DNA of 46,572 nt from positions 1-46,572 of the forward strand of contig CAJJAV010000018.1 in the NCBI GenBank assembly GCA_905182125.1, read 5' to 3'. Below, piece after piece: positions 1-10,676 of the stretch (positions are counted from its first letter, which is position 1; each line of letters opens with the position of its first letter). The position numbers were made by a program, and so were the translations under genes. The notes under the pieces were generated by a model, which was not told the DNA's origin, did not search any database, and saw only the letters and a program-made list of their open reading frames with translations. Source of the stretch: an uncultured Candidatus Poseidoniales archaeon. Lineage in GTDB: Archaea > Thermoplasmatota > Poseidoniia > Poseidoniales > Poseidoniaceae.

Positions 1-75
1 AATGGCCAGCATTTCACGGGCATTTTCAACGATCTTTATGCTGCAATTTTCGGTTGGGAAGATATAACGATTCAT
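1..75 (-). CDS. possible 5' end of an unidentified gene leaving the window
   Basis: Reading leftwards from an ATG at 75-73, 25 codons are open to the window edge and begin MNRYIFPTENCS. I do not recognise the product. A TATA-like TTTCAAATAC (minus strand, about 109-118) lies upstream, resembling the boxes before the HMG-CoA synthase and phytoene synthase genes, but its centre is about 38 nt away rather than 25. The plus strand is also open in one frame from the edge to a TAA at 157-159, and a T9 tract follows at 203, so an alternative is the tail of a plus-strand gene. Too short to decide. Confidence 0.25.
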   Translation of the reverse strand, partial: MNRYIFPTENCSIKIVENAREMLAI

Positions 76-117
76 GTTATCACGATATTTCTCGAAGTTA
101 CCCCTGGGGTATTTGAA

Positions 118-135
118 ACACGCGGTGGCGCGTGT
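118..135. repeat. perfect 7-bp inverted repeat, 4-nt loop
   Basis: Arms ACACGCG and CGCGTGT flank GTGG. It overlaps the TATA-like box of the possible minus-strand gene at the left edge, so it could be an operator. No T-run follows directly. Function is inferred from position only. Confidence 0.45.
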
Positions 136-202
136 ATTTTTCTATCTTTACAGGTTTATTAATAGTGGAATAGGCCCCCGAATCGGAAAAATGTCCGGAC
201 TG

Positions 203-211
203 TTTTTTTTT
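203..211 (+). terminator. T9 tract, possible archaeal terminator
   Basis: Nine consecutive T follow the 8-bp palindrome GTCCGGAC (193-200). Archaeal RNA polymerases can terminate at T-rich tracts without a hairpin. No plus-strand gene is certain upstream, so this is tentative. Confidence 0.3.
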
Positions 212-230
212 CATCAAAATCACTGTCTTT

Positions 231-251
231 TGCAAAGGGCCCCCCTTTGCA
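231..251. repeat. perfect 9-bp hairpin, 3-nt loop
   Basis: Arms TGCAAAGGG and CCCTTTGCA around CCC. It lies about 75 nt upstream of the TATA box of the TSP3 gene. Candidate operator or the terminator hairpin of an upstream transcript; no T-run follows on either strand. Confidence 0.45.
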
Positions 252-324
252 CAGACGGATAAACAGAGGGTACCGTTCGTATTCCCGTTCGAGCAATGGG
301 CCCCCCTTCGTATGGTGGCCTAAC

Positions 325-333
325 TAAATTATA
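325..333 (+). promoter_or_regulatory. TATA-like box for the TSP3 protein gene
   Basis: TAAATTATA is centred about 26 nt before the ATG at 355, the spacing expected for an archaeal promoter whose transcript starts at the start codon (leaderless). There is no Shine-Dalgarno sequence before this ATG, which fits. Confidence 0.55.
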
Positions 334-354
334 CTCCCACGGCCAGCGAAGCCC

Positions 355-2082
355 ATGCGCGGGAAGAAGAAAGGTCTAACTTTTTTCTTGATGGCATTAT
401 TCATAATCGGTTTTTTGCCGATTACCAACTCAGTATCAGCGGAAGATGAAGTAGATAACTGGCCAGAAAATGATGCATGGTTACACATCGAACTAATTTC
501 ATGGTCAGCAAATGAAACCGTTGAATGGGATAGTAATGGAGGCCTTCCAGATCCTATTTTCAAAATATGCATCGACGCTGATGGTGACAATTTAGATTGT
601 ATCAATACTCCAACTTGGGAAAACCAAATGACGCTCAATAATTCTTGGAATTACTCAATTGATATTCCAGACCACACTAACATTCTCAACATCACAATCG
701 AATGTGAAGACAATGATGCACTCAATGATGATGAATGCGATATGAATTCTGAGTTGGGTGAGTGGAAATTGTATGCCGAATACAACTGGTCTACGACTCC
801 TACAGTTACAGTATCTGGTAACGGTGATGGCGACGGAAATGAAACATGGAAGAATGCAGCCTCAACTTGGAGATTTACCATTGGTGGATTTGGTGATGAA
901 GATGGCGATGGTATTTCAGACACCGATGATGAATGCCCGAATACTCCAGAGGGTGAAGAAATAGATCAGGATTGGTGGCATTGGGGCTGTTCTTCAAGCC
1001 AAATCGATAGAGACGAAGATGGAGTTACTGATGATATGGATTTGTGCCCATCAACTTATTCTTGGTGGACTGTTGATAATGATGGATGTTCTGATGAGCA
1101 GTTGGATGATGATAATGATGGGGTAAGCAACGCTGATGATGATTGCCCATATACTCCTGAAGATTTTAATGCGTTGAATGTGAGAGGGTGTTCATCTGAA
1201 GATTTACAAGATACAGATGGTGATGGAACACCTGATTTTGAGGATCAATGCTCAAACACGCCTCTCGGGGCAGTGGTCGATTACATGGGTTGTCCGGGCG
1301 ATTCGGATGCTGACGGCGTATTCAACGGAATTGATGAATGTTCAAACACAACCCAAGGCTCTACTGTGAACTCATTAGGGTGCTCAGACGCTGATGGTGA
1401 CGGAATCTATGATACTCAAGATGAATGTGAAAATACTCCTTTAGGAGCTACTACAGACTCCAATGGATGCCCAATGGATTCAGATTATGATGGGGTTTAT
1501 GATGGAATTGATAAATGTCCTTCATCAGATAACCCAACTCCTTCAAATATGGATAAGAGCAGTGAAGTCGACTCTACTGGTTGTTTTGTTGAGGCAGCCG
1601 AGAGTGGAAGCACTTCTGAATTAGCAGCGGGATTCTTGGGCGTGATGATTATTATTGCCGTGGTTATCTTTGGAGTGCGTAGAGTTCGAAGTCCTAAACA
1701 AGAACAAGTATTCTATGCACAAACTCAATCCGTAAGATCTCCAGTTCAACAACAATTTGTTTCAACGCCACAGATTTCATCACGTGAAAGAGAACTGGAA
1801 AATCAAAGTAGACAAGCACAAATCGAAGCACAAAGATTACGTAAAGAATTGGCAAATCAAGCTCGATTCACCCAGCAACTGCAAAGTGAGGTTGCTCAAA
1901 AGCAAATGTCTGATGCGGCTCTTGCTCAAAAGCAAAATGAGTTGTTTGTCGCTCAGAAAGAAAAAGAAGAGTTGGAAGCCAAACTAGCAGAAGCTGAAAA
2001 GAATACTCCTATCGTTCAAAACATCACTTACAATATTCAAGACAGTGCTATTTCTGGAGATATTACAAATAAAATTAATTGA
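355..2082 (+). CDS. secreted, membrane-anchored protein with thrombospondin type 3 calcium-binding repeats
   Basis: A 575-aa surface protein. Residues 1-29 form a signal peptide (MRGKKK, a hydrophobic core, cut near SVSA). After a beta-rich region with many N-x-S/T sites come about seven TSP3-type repeats (roughly residues 180-395), each a D-x-D-x-D-G loop followed by D-x-C and N-T-P, as in DEDGDGISDTDDECPNTP; these bind calcium in known families. One membrane segment (GFLGVMIIIAVVIFGV) is followed by RRVRS, then a Gln/Glu/Lys-rich coiled coil of about 90 residues and a tail ending NIQDSAISGDITNKIN. The topology implies an extracellular repeat stalk and a cytoplasmic coiled coil. The gene is more AT-rich than the downstream operons. 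The ligand and role are unknown; adhesion or cell-surface structure is possible. Confidence 0.85.
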   Translation: MRGKKKGLTFFLMALFIIGFLPITNSVSAEDEVDNWPENDAWLHIELISWSANETVEWDSNGGLPDPIFKICIDADGDNLDCINTPTWENQMTLNNSWNYSIDIPDHTNILNITIECEDNDALNDDECDMNSELGEWKLYAEYNWSTTPTVTVSGNGDGDGNETWKNAASTWRFTIGGFGDEDGDGISDTDDECPNTPEGEEIDQDWWHWGCSSSQIDRDEDGVTDDMDLCPSTYSWWTVDNDGCSDEQLDDDNDGVSNADDDCPYTPEDFNALNVRGCSSEDLQDTDGDGTPDFEDQCSNTPLGAVVDYMGCPGDSDADGVFNGIDECSNTTQGSTVNSLGCSDADGDGIYDTQDECENTPLGATTDSNGCPMDSDYDGVYDGIDKCPSSDNPTPSNMDKSSEVDSTGCFVEAAESGSTSELAAGFLGVMIIIAVVIFGVRRVRSPKQEQVFYAQTQSVRSPVQQQFVSTPQISSRERELENQSRQAQIEAQRLRKELANQARFTQQLQSEVAQKQMSDAALAQKQNELFVAQKEKEELEAKLAEAEKNTPIVQNITYNIQDSAISGDITNKIN

Positions 2083-2141
2083 AATCATTCAATGTTCAAT
2101 CCCATTTCTGAGTAAAATACGAAGGGGTTATCCGATTACCC

Positions 2142-3251
2142 TTAGCAATCATATGAGAATGCGATGGGCTTGCAGTGGGTCGCTGCTAACGCTACCGTCT
2201 GTATCGGCCCACTGAATACCCTTTGATCGGGGAAAAAAGCGTTGAAAGAGCAATTTGCAAGTTTCCGATAAAAGTTGAGGGTTAACCGACGGCTCAGGAC
2301 ATCCCCGTTTCGTCGGACTGCTTCCTTGAGAATGGCGTTATAGGCCATGCACATCAACCGAGGCGATCGTCGTGCATCCTTGTCCAGCAAGGGCATAAGT
2401 CCCAGAGCATTGTTCCGGTTGGCCACCACGTGGTCGATGTAGTGGCGCATGAAGTTTTGCCATGCTGGGCGTGTAGCGAGGGTAGGGTCGGTTAGATCAT
2501 CGTGTGTAAGTCCGAACTTTGCAAGCTCTTCTGTTGGCAAGTATATGCGATTGCGCTCGAGGTCTTCCTGGATATCTCTGAGCACGTTCACGAGTTGCAA
2601 AAACAATCCCATTTCGACGGCATGGCGCCGAGCGTTTGGGTCGGTGTAACCATAAATTTCGATTAAGCACAGGCCGACGGTGGATGCCACGCGGTAACAA
2701 TAACGTCGTAGGTCTTCAAAACGAGCGTAATTTGTTTCAAACAAGTCATCTTCCATGCCATTGATAAGTTCATGAAGATGAACAATTTCAATAGGATACC
2801 GTTGCAATGTATCTGCCAGAGCAATGAATACCGGGTCTGTCATTTTCACACCTGTTTCAATACCATCTAACTTTTCTCGGAATGAAAGTAAGGCTCGGAG
2901 ACGAATAAAGTGCTCTTCTTTCGAATATAATGTATTAAATGTTCTTTCCTCGAGTAAGTCTTGACAATGCTTTTCAGTTAACAAATCCAAATGGCTCAAA
3001 TCTTCATCAGGAAACCAATCACCATCAACAATGTCGTCAACTCGGCGACAAAAAGCATAGAGCGCATTGACTGATTTTCTTTTTGACTCCGGAAGGTATC
3101 TGAAAGATCGGAAAAACGAGGAAGATGCTCTCCTCGCTATGTGTTCACATTCAGTATAAGCAAGTTCAACGTGTTCACTAACACTCAAATCGGTTTCATC
3201 ACTAAGAAGGAAGATTGACGACACATGATTCACCCAATGATTACATTCCAC
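2142..3251 (-). CDS. crtB: phytoene/squalene synthase family protein
   Basis: It condenses two prenyl diphosphates head to head (phytoene from two GGPP, or squalene from two FPP), feeding carotenoid, retinal or other isoprenoid synthesis. Both Asp-rich Mg-diphosphate motifs are present: YAFCRRVDDIVDG and NVLRDIQEDLERNRIYLP. The RYCYRVASTVGL segment is also typical of the family. At 369 aa it is longer than the usual 280-310 aa because of about 25 extra N-terminal residues and a C-terminal tail. The frame opens with GTG at 3251; a TATA-like box at 3260-3269 suggests the real start may be GTG 3233 or GTG 3224. The half encoding the N-terminus (about 2770-3250) is clearly more AT-rich than the rest. 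Phytoene versus squalene cannot be settled by reading alone. Confidence 0.85.
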   Translation of the reverse strand: MECNHWVNHVSSIFLLSDETDLSVSEHVELAYTECEHIARRASSSFFRSFRYLPESKRKSVNALYAFCRRVDDIVDGDWFPDEDLSHLDLLTEKHCQDLLEERTFNTLYSKEEHFIRLRALLSFREKLDGIETGVKMTDPVFIALADTLQRYPIEIVHLHELINGMEDDLFETNYARFEDLRRYCYRVASTVGLCLIEIYGYTDPNARRHAVEMGLFLQLVNVLRDIQEDLERNRIYLPTEELAKFGLTHDDLTDPTLATRPAWQNFMRHYIDHVVANRNNALGLMPLLDKDARRSPRLMCMAYNAILKEAVRRNGDVLSRRLTLNFYRKLANCSFNAFFPDQRVFSGPIQTVALAATHCKPIAFSYDC

Positions 3252-3259
3252 GCCTATTC

Positions 3260-3269
3260 ATATTTGAAG
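3260..3269 (-). promoter_or_regulatory. TATA-like box for the phytoene synthase gene
   Basis: The minus strand reads CTTCAAATATG, nearly identical to CTTCAAATAG upstream of the HMG-CoA synthase gene. Its centre lies about 31 nt from GTG 3233, which argues for a start downstream of the longest open frame. Confidence 0.4.
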
Positions 3270-3303
3270 TGTGGTTTTTTTAACAACGACAAAAAAGCGG
3301 TCA

Positions 3304-4976
3304 TCAAGCCAATTGTGTCCAATCGACGTCTGCTTCAGCCATTTCGACCTCTTCAACGTCCATTTGTGCCAGTTGCAGTTTGCCTGACAGTTCGTCGTTC
3401 ACTGCATGCCAGTAGGAGTAGGCTTCAATGACCCAAATCCCAGATTCACGGGTACCGTTTCCACTGCCCTTCACACCGCCAAACGGCAAGTGCGCTTCAG
3501 CGCCTGTGGTTGAATTGTTGATCCCAGTCATTCCAGCCTTGATTCCGGTTTTGTAGCGGTACGCTTCGAGTCGATCATTGGTGTAGATCGCAGAGGAGAG
3601 ACCATACGGGCTTGCGTTTGCAAGGTGGAGAGCGTGGTCGAAATCCGTTGCTTTACAGATGGTGACTGCAGGGCCAAACACTTCTTCGTGGAAGCATTCC
3701 ATGTCTTCTGTCACATCGGTGAAAACGTGAGGCCACATGTAGACACCGTCTTCAGCAGTGCTGAGGAAGTTGGATGGTTTGTTATCGCTCGAAATTCGAC
3801 CTCGGCCGTGAGCCAAGGTCGCACCAGATGCCTTGCACATTTCAACAGCGGAAAGGAAGTCCTTAGCGTACTTTTCGGAGAGCATTGGCCCGTAGAGAAC
3901 ACCATCGTGAACCAGAGAATCGCCGATTCGAGTTGTTTCGACCTTGGCCATGAACTTCGTCATGAAGTCGTCATAAATTTCCTCATGGATGATTCAAATT
4001 TCCAAGTGAAGTACATCGTTGTCCAGCTGTTCCAAAGGCACCCCAATAGGCGCCTTCAACTGCGTTATCGAGGTCTGCACTTGGCATCACAACCAATGGA
4101 TTCTTCCCACCGAGTTCAAGAGAACATGAGACTAAATTTCGACCACAGACTTCGCCGATCATCTTGCCGACTTCTGTCGAGCCAGTGAACGAGATCTTGT
4201 TGACCCGTCCTTCATCGACAGCGTCGACCAAGTGTTGGCCAGCACCGCTACCCTTTCCCGTGGACGAGGTTAATCACGCCGTTGGGTAGGCCTGCCTCGT
4301 GCATAATACGGGCAAGGGCAAACGAAAGCAAAGGTGCGTCTTGTGGACTCTTCCAAACGCAAGTGTTTCCGCACATGATGGCTGGAATCATCTTCCAGAA
4401 TGGAACGGCTGCAGGGAAGTTGCAGGCATTGATGATGCCACAAACCCCAAGAGGGCGTCGGTAGGTGAACAGTTCCTTGTCCGGAAGTTCTGAGTTGACG
4501 GTTTGACCGTACAATCGGCGACCTTCAGATTGGAAGAAGAGGCACGTATCGATGGCTTCTTGGACCGAACCCGCCGCTTCTTTGAGGGTTTTACCAATCT
4601 CACGGGTTTCAAGCGCAACGATGGCGTCTTTGTGATCCATGAGCAAGCGTCCCATGTTACCAATGATTTGACCACGGGTTGGAGCAGGTGTTGCAGCCCA
4701 ACCAGGGAATGCAGCGTGAGCAGCGTCAAGAGCAGCATGAACATCAGCCTTGGTTGACAATGGGAAGCTTCCCAAGGTGTCGTTGAGGATGGCTGGGTTG
4801 ATCGAGGTAAATGTTGCACCATCGCTGGCCGAAGTCAATTGACCGTTGATGATATTGTAACCTTGGACGGACGGTTTTCCGTTTGGATTTTCATTGGCGA
4901 GGAACTCGAGGCCGGTTTCTAAGACGTGAACCATGGTTGGGCGAACAAAACGCCCCTCTTCAAAGTGATGGAACAC
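3304..4976 (-). CDS. NAD(P)-dependent aldehyde dehydrogenase, frame broken by two single-base insertions
   Basis: It oxidises an aldehyde to a carboxylic acid. The C-terminal stretch SGKLQLAQMDVE and the FGGVKGSGNGTRESG block recall bacterial semialdehyde dehydrogenases and ALDH7-like enzymes; the substrate is unknown. Catalytic Glu (SLELGGKNPLVV) and Cys (GTAGQRCTS) are present, as is the NAD site FTGSTEVGK. The frame runs in three pieces: 4976-4248, 4231-3983 and 3963-3304. Dropping one C from CCC at 4251-4253 restores VHGKGSGAGQHLVDAVDE, and dropping one T at 3993-3994 restores SLGNLIIHEEIYDDFMTKF. With both corrected it is a normal full-length enzyme, so sequencing error is more likely than decay. 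The start is GTG 4976 (TATA-like TTCTTATC about 23 nt upstream) or ATG 4934. Confidence 0.8.
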
Positions 4977-5112
4977 GGGAGAAGGTCCTCACACGATAAG
5001 AACCATGGAAAATCGACATTAGGTTAAAATGGGGTCGGCGTGAACCAATATAAGAGAGGGGTGGCATTGAGGTTTAAATGAACTCGGCCACACATCTTGA
5101 GGAAGTGAACAT
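4977..5112. promoter_or_regulatory. divergent promoter region between aldehyde dehydrogenase and CDC48 genes
   Basis: The minus strand carries TTCTTATC (4996-5003) about 23 nt before GTG 4976. A second TATA-like element, CCAATATAAG (5045-5054), could serve either strand. On the plus strand GGTTTAAATG (5071-5080) precedes a Shine-Dalgarno-like GAGGAAGTGA (5099-5108) and the ATG at 5113. Confidence 0.45.
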
Positions 5113-7352
<2,240 letters not shown>

Positions 7353-7407
7353 GCCGTCCACTGTAGGCGACGCATTGATGGAGCGAAACCCGCTCGGAGG
7401 GTCACAT

Positions 7408-7417
7408 AAGGAGGTGA
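7408..7417 (+). promoter_or_regulatory. strong Shine-Dalgarno sequence
   Basis: AAGGAGGTGA, nearly fully complementary to the 16S rRNA tail, ends 6 nt before the ATG at 7424 and fixes that start. The neighbouring 5-bp hairpin GAGCG/CGCTC (7381-7395) lies between CDC48 and this site. Confidence 0.75.
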
Positions 7418-7423
7418 AACACC

Positions 7424-7666
7424 ATGGCCATATTTGCGCGAGAGAAATCATCGGTAGGGACGTGGTCGATTCACATCCTCGAGCGCCTGGGTGAACTGAA
7501 GGACCTCGTTTTCGACACCCCTACAGGCACCGTCGTCGCCCTTCGGGTCCGGATTGAACGGGATCTCGAGCCGAGCAAATTGCCTTGGGAAGTGGTTGAT
7601 GGCCTCGTCCAAATACCGGCCGATGATATCAGCCGAATTGCCTCACGGATTCATCTTAAACGCTAA
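7424..7666 (+). CDS. small PRC-barrel-like protein
   Basis: An 80-aa soluble protein. The pattern GELKDLVFDTPTGTVVALRV, then WEVVDGLVQIPADDISRIA, resembles the PRC-barrel fold found in archaeal proteins of 75-100 aa with mostly unknown roles (RNA processing and regulatory partners are known for bacterial members). It follows CDC48 by 71 nt with a very strong ribosome-binding site, so it may be cotranscribed with CDC48, and a T7 tract lies downstream. The family assignment is from pattern only. No specific function can be given. Confidence 0.65.
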   Translation: MAIFAREKSSVGTWSIHILERLGELKDLVFDTPTGTVVALRVRIERDLEPSKLPWEVVDGLVQIPADDISRIASRIHLKR

Positions 7667-7686
7667 AATTACCGCTTTGATAGCAG

Positions 7687-7693
7687 TTTTTTT
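7687..7693 (+). terminator. T7 tract downstream of the PRC-barrel-like gene
   Basis: Seven consecutive T begin 20 nt after the stop codon, with no stable hairpin. This is a plausible archaeal T-tract terminator separating the CDC48 unit from the DUF58 operon. Confidence 0.4.
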
Positions 7694-7803
7694 CAACCGA
7701 ACAACCTGCTTTGTACAGAGCATTTGGTTGACAACAAGTAACAACCTTCTAAACCGATGCGGGAGCGTCCTCATGTCGGAATCGTGCTCCAGTTGGTAAT
7801 CTC

Positions 7804-9411
7804 ATGTTAAGCGGCCGCAACATCAACTACCGAAGATTCGGCCTTCAAGCCGCATTTTGGTTTGTCTTGACGCTGCTCTTGATGACGGTTTTACTCAATT
7901 TTGTCAACCTTTCCAACACCAACCAATTGTCAGCATATGATGACGATTGGGACGATATGTCTGCATTCAGAGCGGACCTCAAAGACGCTGGAATCAAGAC
8001 CAGTTCCCTGGTCAGCAGCCCGCTGTTGCTTGCGGACATCGAAGATCCACGCAACACCACCTACATCGTTGCCGGAGTTGAACGTGACACACTCTCCTTG
8101 CCACAATTCGATGAAGATGGCTTCATCACCATCGCAGCAGATGATGGATACTCTCCTTCTGAAATCGATGCTATTGTCGAATTTGTTGAAGCTGGCGGTA
8201 CCGCCCTGGTGCTCGAAGATTACGGCTTTGCAGGCACCATAGCAGAGGCCTTTGGTGTCCGTTACACTGGCTACCAACTCTATGACACAACCTACGTCCC
8301 AGAACTGGATTACAACTTCATTTGGATGTGCGTTCAAGCAACACCTTGTGGCATGAATGGCAGTGCCATCGACCAGTCCACAGTCTCAGTGCACAACCGC
8401 TGGAGTGGAAATTTGGGCGAAGGCGAGCACCCTTGCAGCATCCTTGATGGCCAATCAATGGACCTCGAGGATGCCGGACTTTGCACCCAGCACTGGAACG
8501 CAGGTGAAATTCAATACAACGCCACATACCAAGTCTTGCTCAACGACATCACGGCACTCGAACTGATTCCAGGTGTCCGCGGAGCACTGCCAGAAGTGTC
8601 GGTCCGAGCCGTCACAAGCAACGAAGCAACCGTCGACGTCAATGGAGACGGTGAGATTTGGGTCGGCAATGAGCAGAACTCTGAAACACCCGATTTGTGG
8701 GGTCAATTCAACCTCAGTTTCGAAGCATGTGCTCGAAGCACATGCGATCCAAACGATGGTGGGCGCATCGTGTTCATGGCAGACGGTTCAGCACTGATCA
8801 ATGCCATGTACGACTATGAAGGCTTCAATGAAGGCAAGTATGGCCCAACCAACAAAACCATCCCTGAAAATGACAACCGCAAGTGGGCAATGGACTTCAT
8901 CGCTGAAGCGTTGATGTCGACCGAAGCTGACGAAGTTGGCCAGCCATCTGAAACGGCCATGGTGATCTTTGACGAATCCCGTCACCCGCAGAACGCATTG
9001 CTGGCCGATTCCTACAACACCATCTACTTCCTCTTGGTGTACTTTACCGGAGAAGGACTGGCTATGCTCCTACTGTTCTTGGTGCTCTTCGTTACCTTCG
9101 AAGCCGTTCTTCTGAAGAAGCGTGACCCGGAACCATGGCGACACGTGTTCAGCATTATTTACTACGGGTTTGGCGATGCCAACAGGTACACGTACTACGC
9201 TAAAAGCGACAAAATTCGACAAGTGTTCCTCTCCAAGGTCCGCAATCAAAACGGGTTGAACCGAGAAGAATTCCATGCCATGCCGGCAAAGGACCTCGTG
9301 TCGCTGATCAATGATCCAGTGTTGGCGAAGTTCGCCATCGAACCCAGCAAATATTCGCTCGAACAAACCGTTGCAGTCGTCAAACGAATCAAAGCGTGGG
9401 GCAGAACCTGA
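7804..9411 (+). CDS. membrane protein with DUF4350-like extracytoplasmic domain
   Basis: A 535-aa protein with an N-terminal membrane segment (FWFVLTLLLMTVLLNFV), a long outer region of about 380 residues, a second membrane segment (LAMLLLFLVLFVTFEAVLL) and a cytoplasmic tail of about 100 residues. The outer part contains IDAIVEFVEAGGTALVLEDYG and later GGRIVFMADGSALIN, the pattern of DUF4350/GATase-like domains encoded beside DUF58 genes. It is the first of three closely spaced genes (6-nt gap to the next). By analogy with bacterial DUF4350-DUF58-transglutaminase/MoxR clusters it may take part in envelope assembly or stress tolerance, but no activity is established. No MoxR gene is adjacent. 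Confidence 0.65.
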   Translation: MLSGRNINYRRFGLQAAFWFVLTLLLMTVLLNFVNLSNTNQLSAYDDDWDDMSAFRADLKDAGIKTSSLVSSPLLLADIEDPRNTTYIVAGVERDTLSLPQFDEDGFITIAADDGYSPSEIDAIVEFVEAGGTALVLEDYGFAGTIAEAFGVRYTGYQLYDTTYVPELDYNFIWMCVQATPCGMNGSAIDQSTVSVHNRWSGNLGEGEHPCSILDGQSMDLEDAGLCTQHWNAGEIQYNATYQVLLNDITALELIPGVRGALPEVSVRAVTSNEATVDVNGDGEIWVGNEQNSETPDLWGQFNLSFEACARSTCDPNDGGRIVFMADGSALINAMYDYEGFNEGKYGPTNKTIPENDNRKWAMDFIAEALMSTEADEVGQPSETAMVIFDESRHPQNALLADSYNTIYFLLVYFTGEGLAMLLLFLVLFVTFEAVLLKKRDPEPWRHVFSIIYYGFGDANRYTYYAKSDKIRQVFLSKVRNQNGLNREEFHAMPAKDLVSLINDPVLAKFAIEPSKYSLEQTVAVVKRIKAWGRT

Positions 9412-9417
9412 GGTGAG

Positions 9418-10674
9418 ATGATGTGGACACGTAAGGCCTCTTTCACATTCACTGGCGGGATCGCCTTGGTGCTCATCGGCATGATGATTTCGAACCTTCA
9501 GATGATGATTTTAGGCCTCACTTTTGTGGCCTTCATCGTTGTGAACTCTTGGATTTCAGGGCACGGGGAAGTCGAGGTGCAACGCACCCTTTCGGCCGAT
9601 AACCTGTACAAGGGCGATGATTTGTACGTCGAACTGTTGGTCACCAACCGTTCAAATCGAAACACCCAACTGCTCGAAGTCTACGACAACATTCCACACG
9701 AAATGAAACTGCGAAGCGGTCTCAATCAGATGCGCCTCAACCTCAAACCCGGAGAGAGCGCCCGTATTCGCTACGTCCTACGATGCCCTCTTCGTGGTCA
9801 TTACTCAATTGGCCCAGTCTCCCTTCGTTCACGAAACACCTTCAATTTGAGCGTCGATGAAATGTACGTCGACCATCACAGCGACATCGTCATTTTCCCT
9901 CAAATTAAGGAAGTTGAAGAAGCCTTTCTCCGTTCAAGAACCCCAAAGATGTACACGGGTGCAACCACCCTCCGCACACCTGGTCAAGGCTCAGAATTCT
10001 ATTCACTGCGCGAATATGTCCCCGGAGATCCGTTCAAGAACATCAACTGGAAAGCATTCGCCCGAACTGGTGAATTGATGGTCAACGAAAAGTGCCGAGA
10101 TGCGGTCACTGACCTCTACCTCTTGCTCGACAGCCGTGACATCGCCCGGATTGGAACTGTTCTCAAGAACCCCTTGGAAATGGGCACCGTCTCCGCTGCA
10201 AGCCTTGCTGCGTTCTTCCTCAAGCGACGTGACTCCGTTGCTCTAGCGATCTTCGATGAGAAACTTTCCTACCTACCACCTGACACCGGAGATAAGCAGT
10301 ATTTCAAAATCCTCAGCGCTCTTGCTGGAGTTTCCCCTAAGGGTTCAATGCCGTTACAAGCGGTTACAAATTCCCTTAGTGGTCGGTTCAGCCGTGGAAG
10401 TCCTGTGTTCATCATCTCCTCATGCGAAGGTGATGGTACGGTGCCTGCGGCGGTGCGCGACCTTGTTGGGCGAGGTCACGAAGTCACGGTTCTGTCTCCA
10501 TCGAGCATCGATTTCGAACGTCTTGTCAGTCGTATTCCTCGCATGTCCTACGAGGTGCTGAAATTGGAACGGCAAAACCGTCTGACTACTTTGGCAGGAT
10601 CTGGGGCTCAAGTCATTGATTGGATGCCAGACATGGATTTGTCTCAGGCATTGATGCAAGTGAGGGGGTACTGA
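9418..10674 (+). CDS. DUF58 domain membrane protein
   Basis: A 418-aa protein with two N-terminal membrane segments (residues about 8-45), a beta-sandwich-like region (residues about 55-150, with SLRSRNTFNLSV) and the DUF58 signature LREYVPGDPFKNINWKAFAR at about residues 200-220. After it comes a von Willebrand A-like fold (DLYLLLDSRD, then ASLAAFFLKRRDSVALAIF). DUF58 proteins normally work with MoxR-type AAA ATPases and membrane partners; their biochemical role is unsettled. A Shine-Dalgarno-like TGAGGTGAG overlaps the previous stop, showing translational coupling. The gene opens with two consecutive ATG codons. Confidence 0.85.
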   Translation: MMWTRKASFTFTGGIALVLIGMMISNLQMMILGLTFVAFIVVNSWISGHGEVEVQRTLSADNLYKGDDLYVELLVTNRSNRNTQLLEVYDNIPHEMKLRSGLNQMRLNLKPGESARIRYVLRCPLRGHYSIGPVSLRSRNTFNLSVDEMYVDHHSDIVIFPQIKEVEEAFLRSRTPKMYTGATTLRTPGQGSEFYSLREYVPGDPFKNINWKAFARTGELMVNEKCRDAVTDLYLLLDSRDIARIGTVLKNPLEMGTVSAASLAAFFLKRRDSVALAIFDEKLSYLPPDTGDKQYFKILSALAGVSPKGSMPLQAVTNSLSGRFSRGSPVFIISSCEGDGTVPAAVRDLVGRGHEVTVLSPSSIDFERLVSRIPRMSYEVLKLERQNRLTTLAGSGAQVIDWMPDMDLSQALMQVRGY

Positions 10675-10676
10675 GT

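Larger units (their letters stand above)
76..354. other. intergenic spacer with inverted repeats and a promoter
   Basis: No convincing gene is seen. The spacer holds a GC-rich inverted repeat (118-135), a T9 tract (203-211), a perfect 9-bp hairpin (231-251), a recurring GGCCCCCC pattern (about 173-180, 237-245 and 299-307) and a TATA-like box just before the next gene. A 62-codon open frame on the plus strand (74-262) has no recognisable features and runs across these repeats. Confidence 0.6.

Noticed and set aside
74-262. Open frame of 62 codons on the plus strand
   Set aside because: It runs through two inverted repeats and a T9 tract, lacks a ribosome-binding site or TATA box at the right distance, and has no recognisable sequence.
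3625-4188. Open frame of 187 codons on the plus strand opposite the aldehyde dehydrogenase
   Set aside because: It lies antisense to conserved dehydrogenase sequence and shows no domain or start signal.
3304-4976. Aldehyde dehydrogenase as a true pseudogene
   Set aside because: Only two single-base insertions break it, catalytic residues are intact, and the next gene shows the same error pattern. Sequence error is the simpler reading, though not proven.
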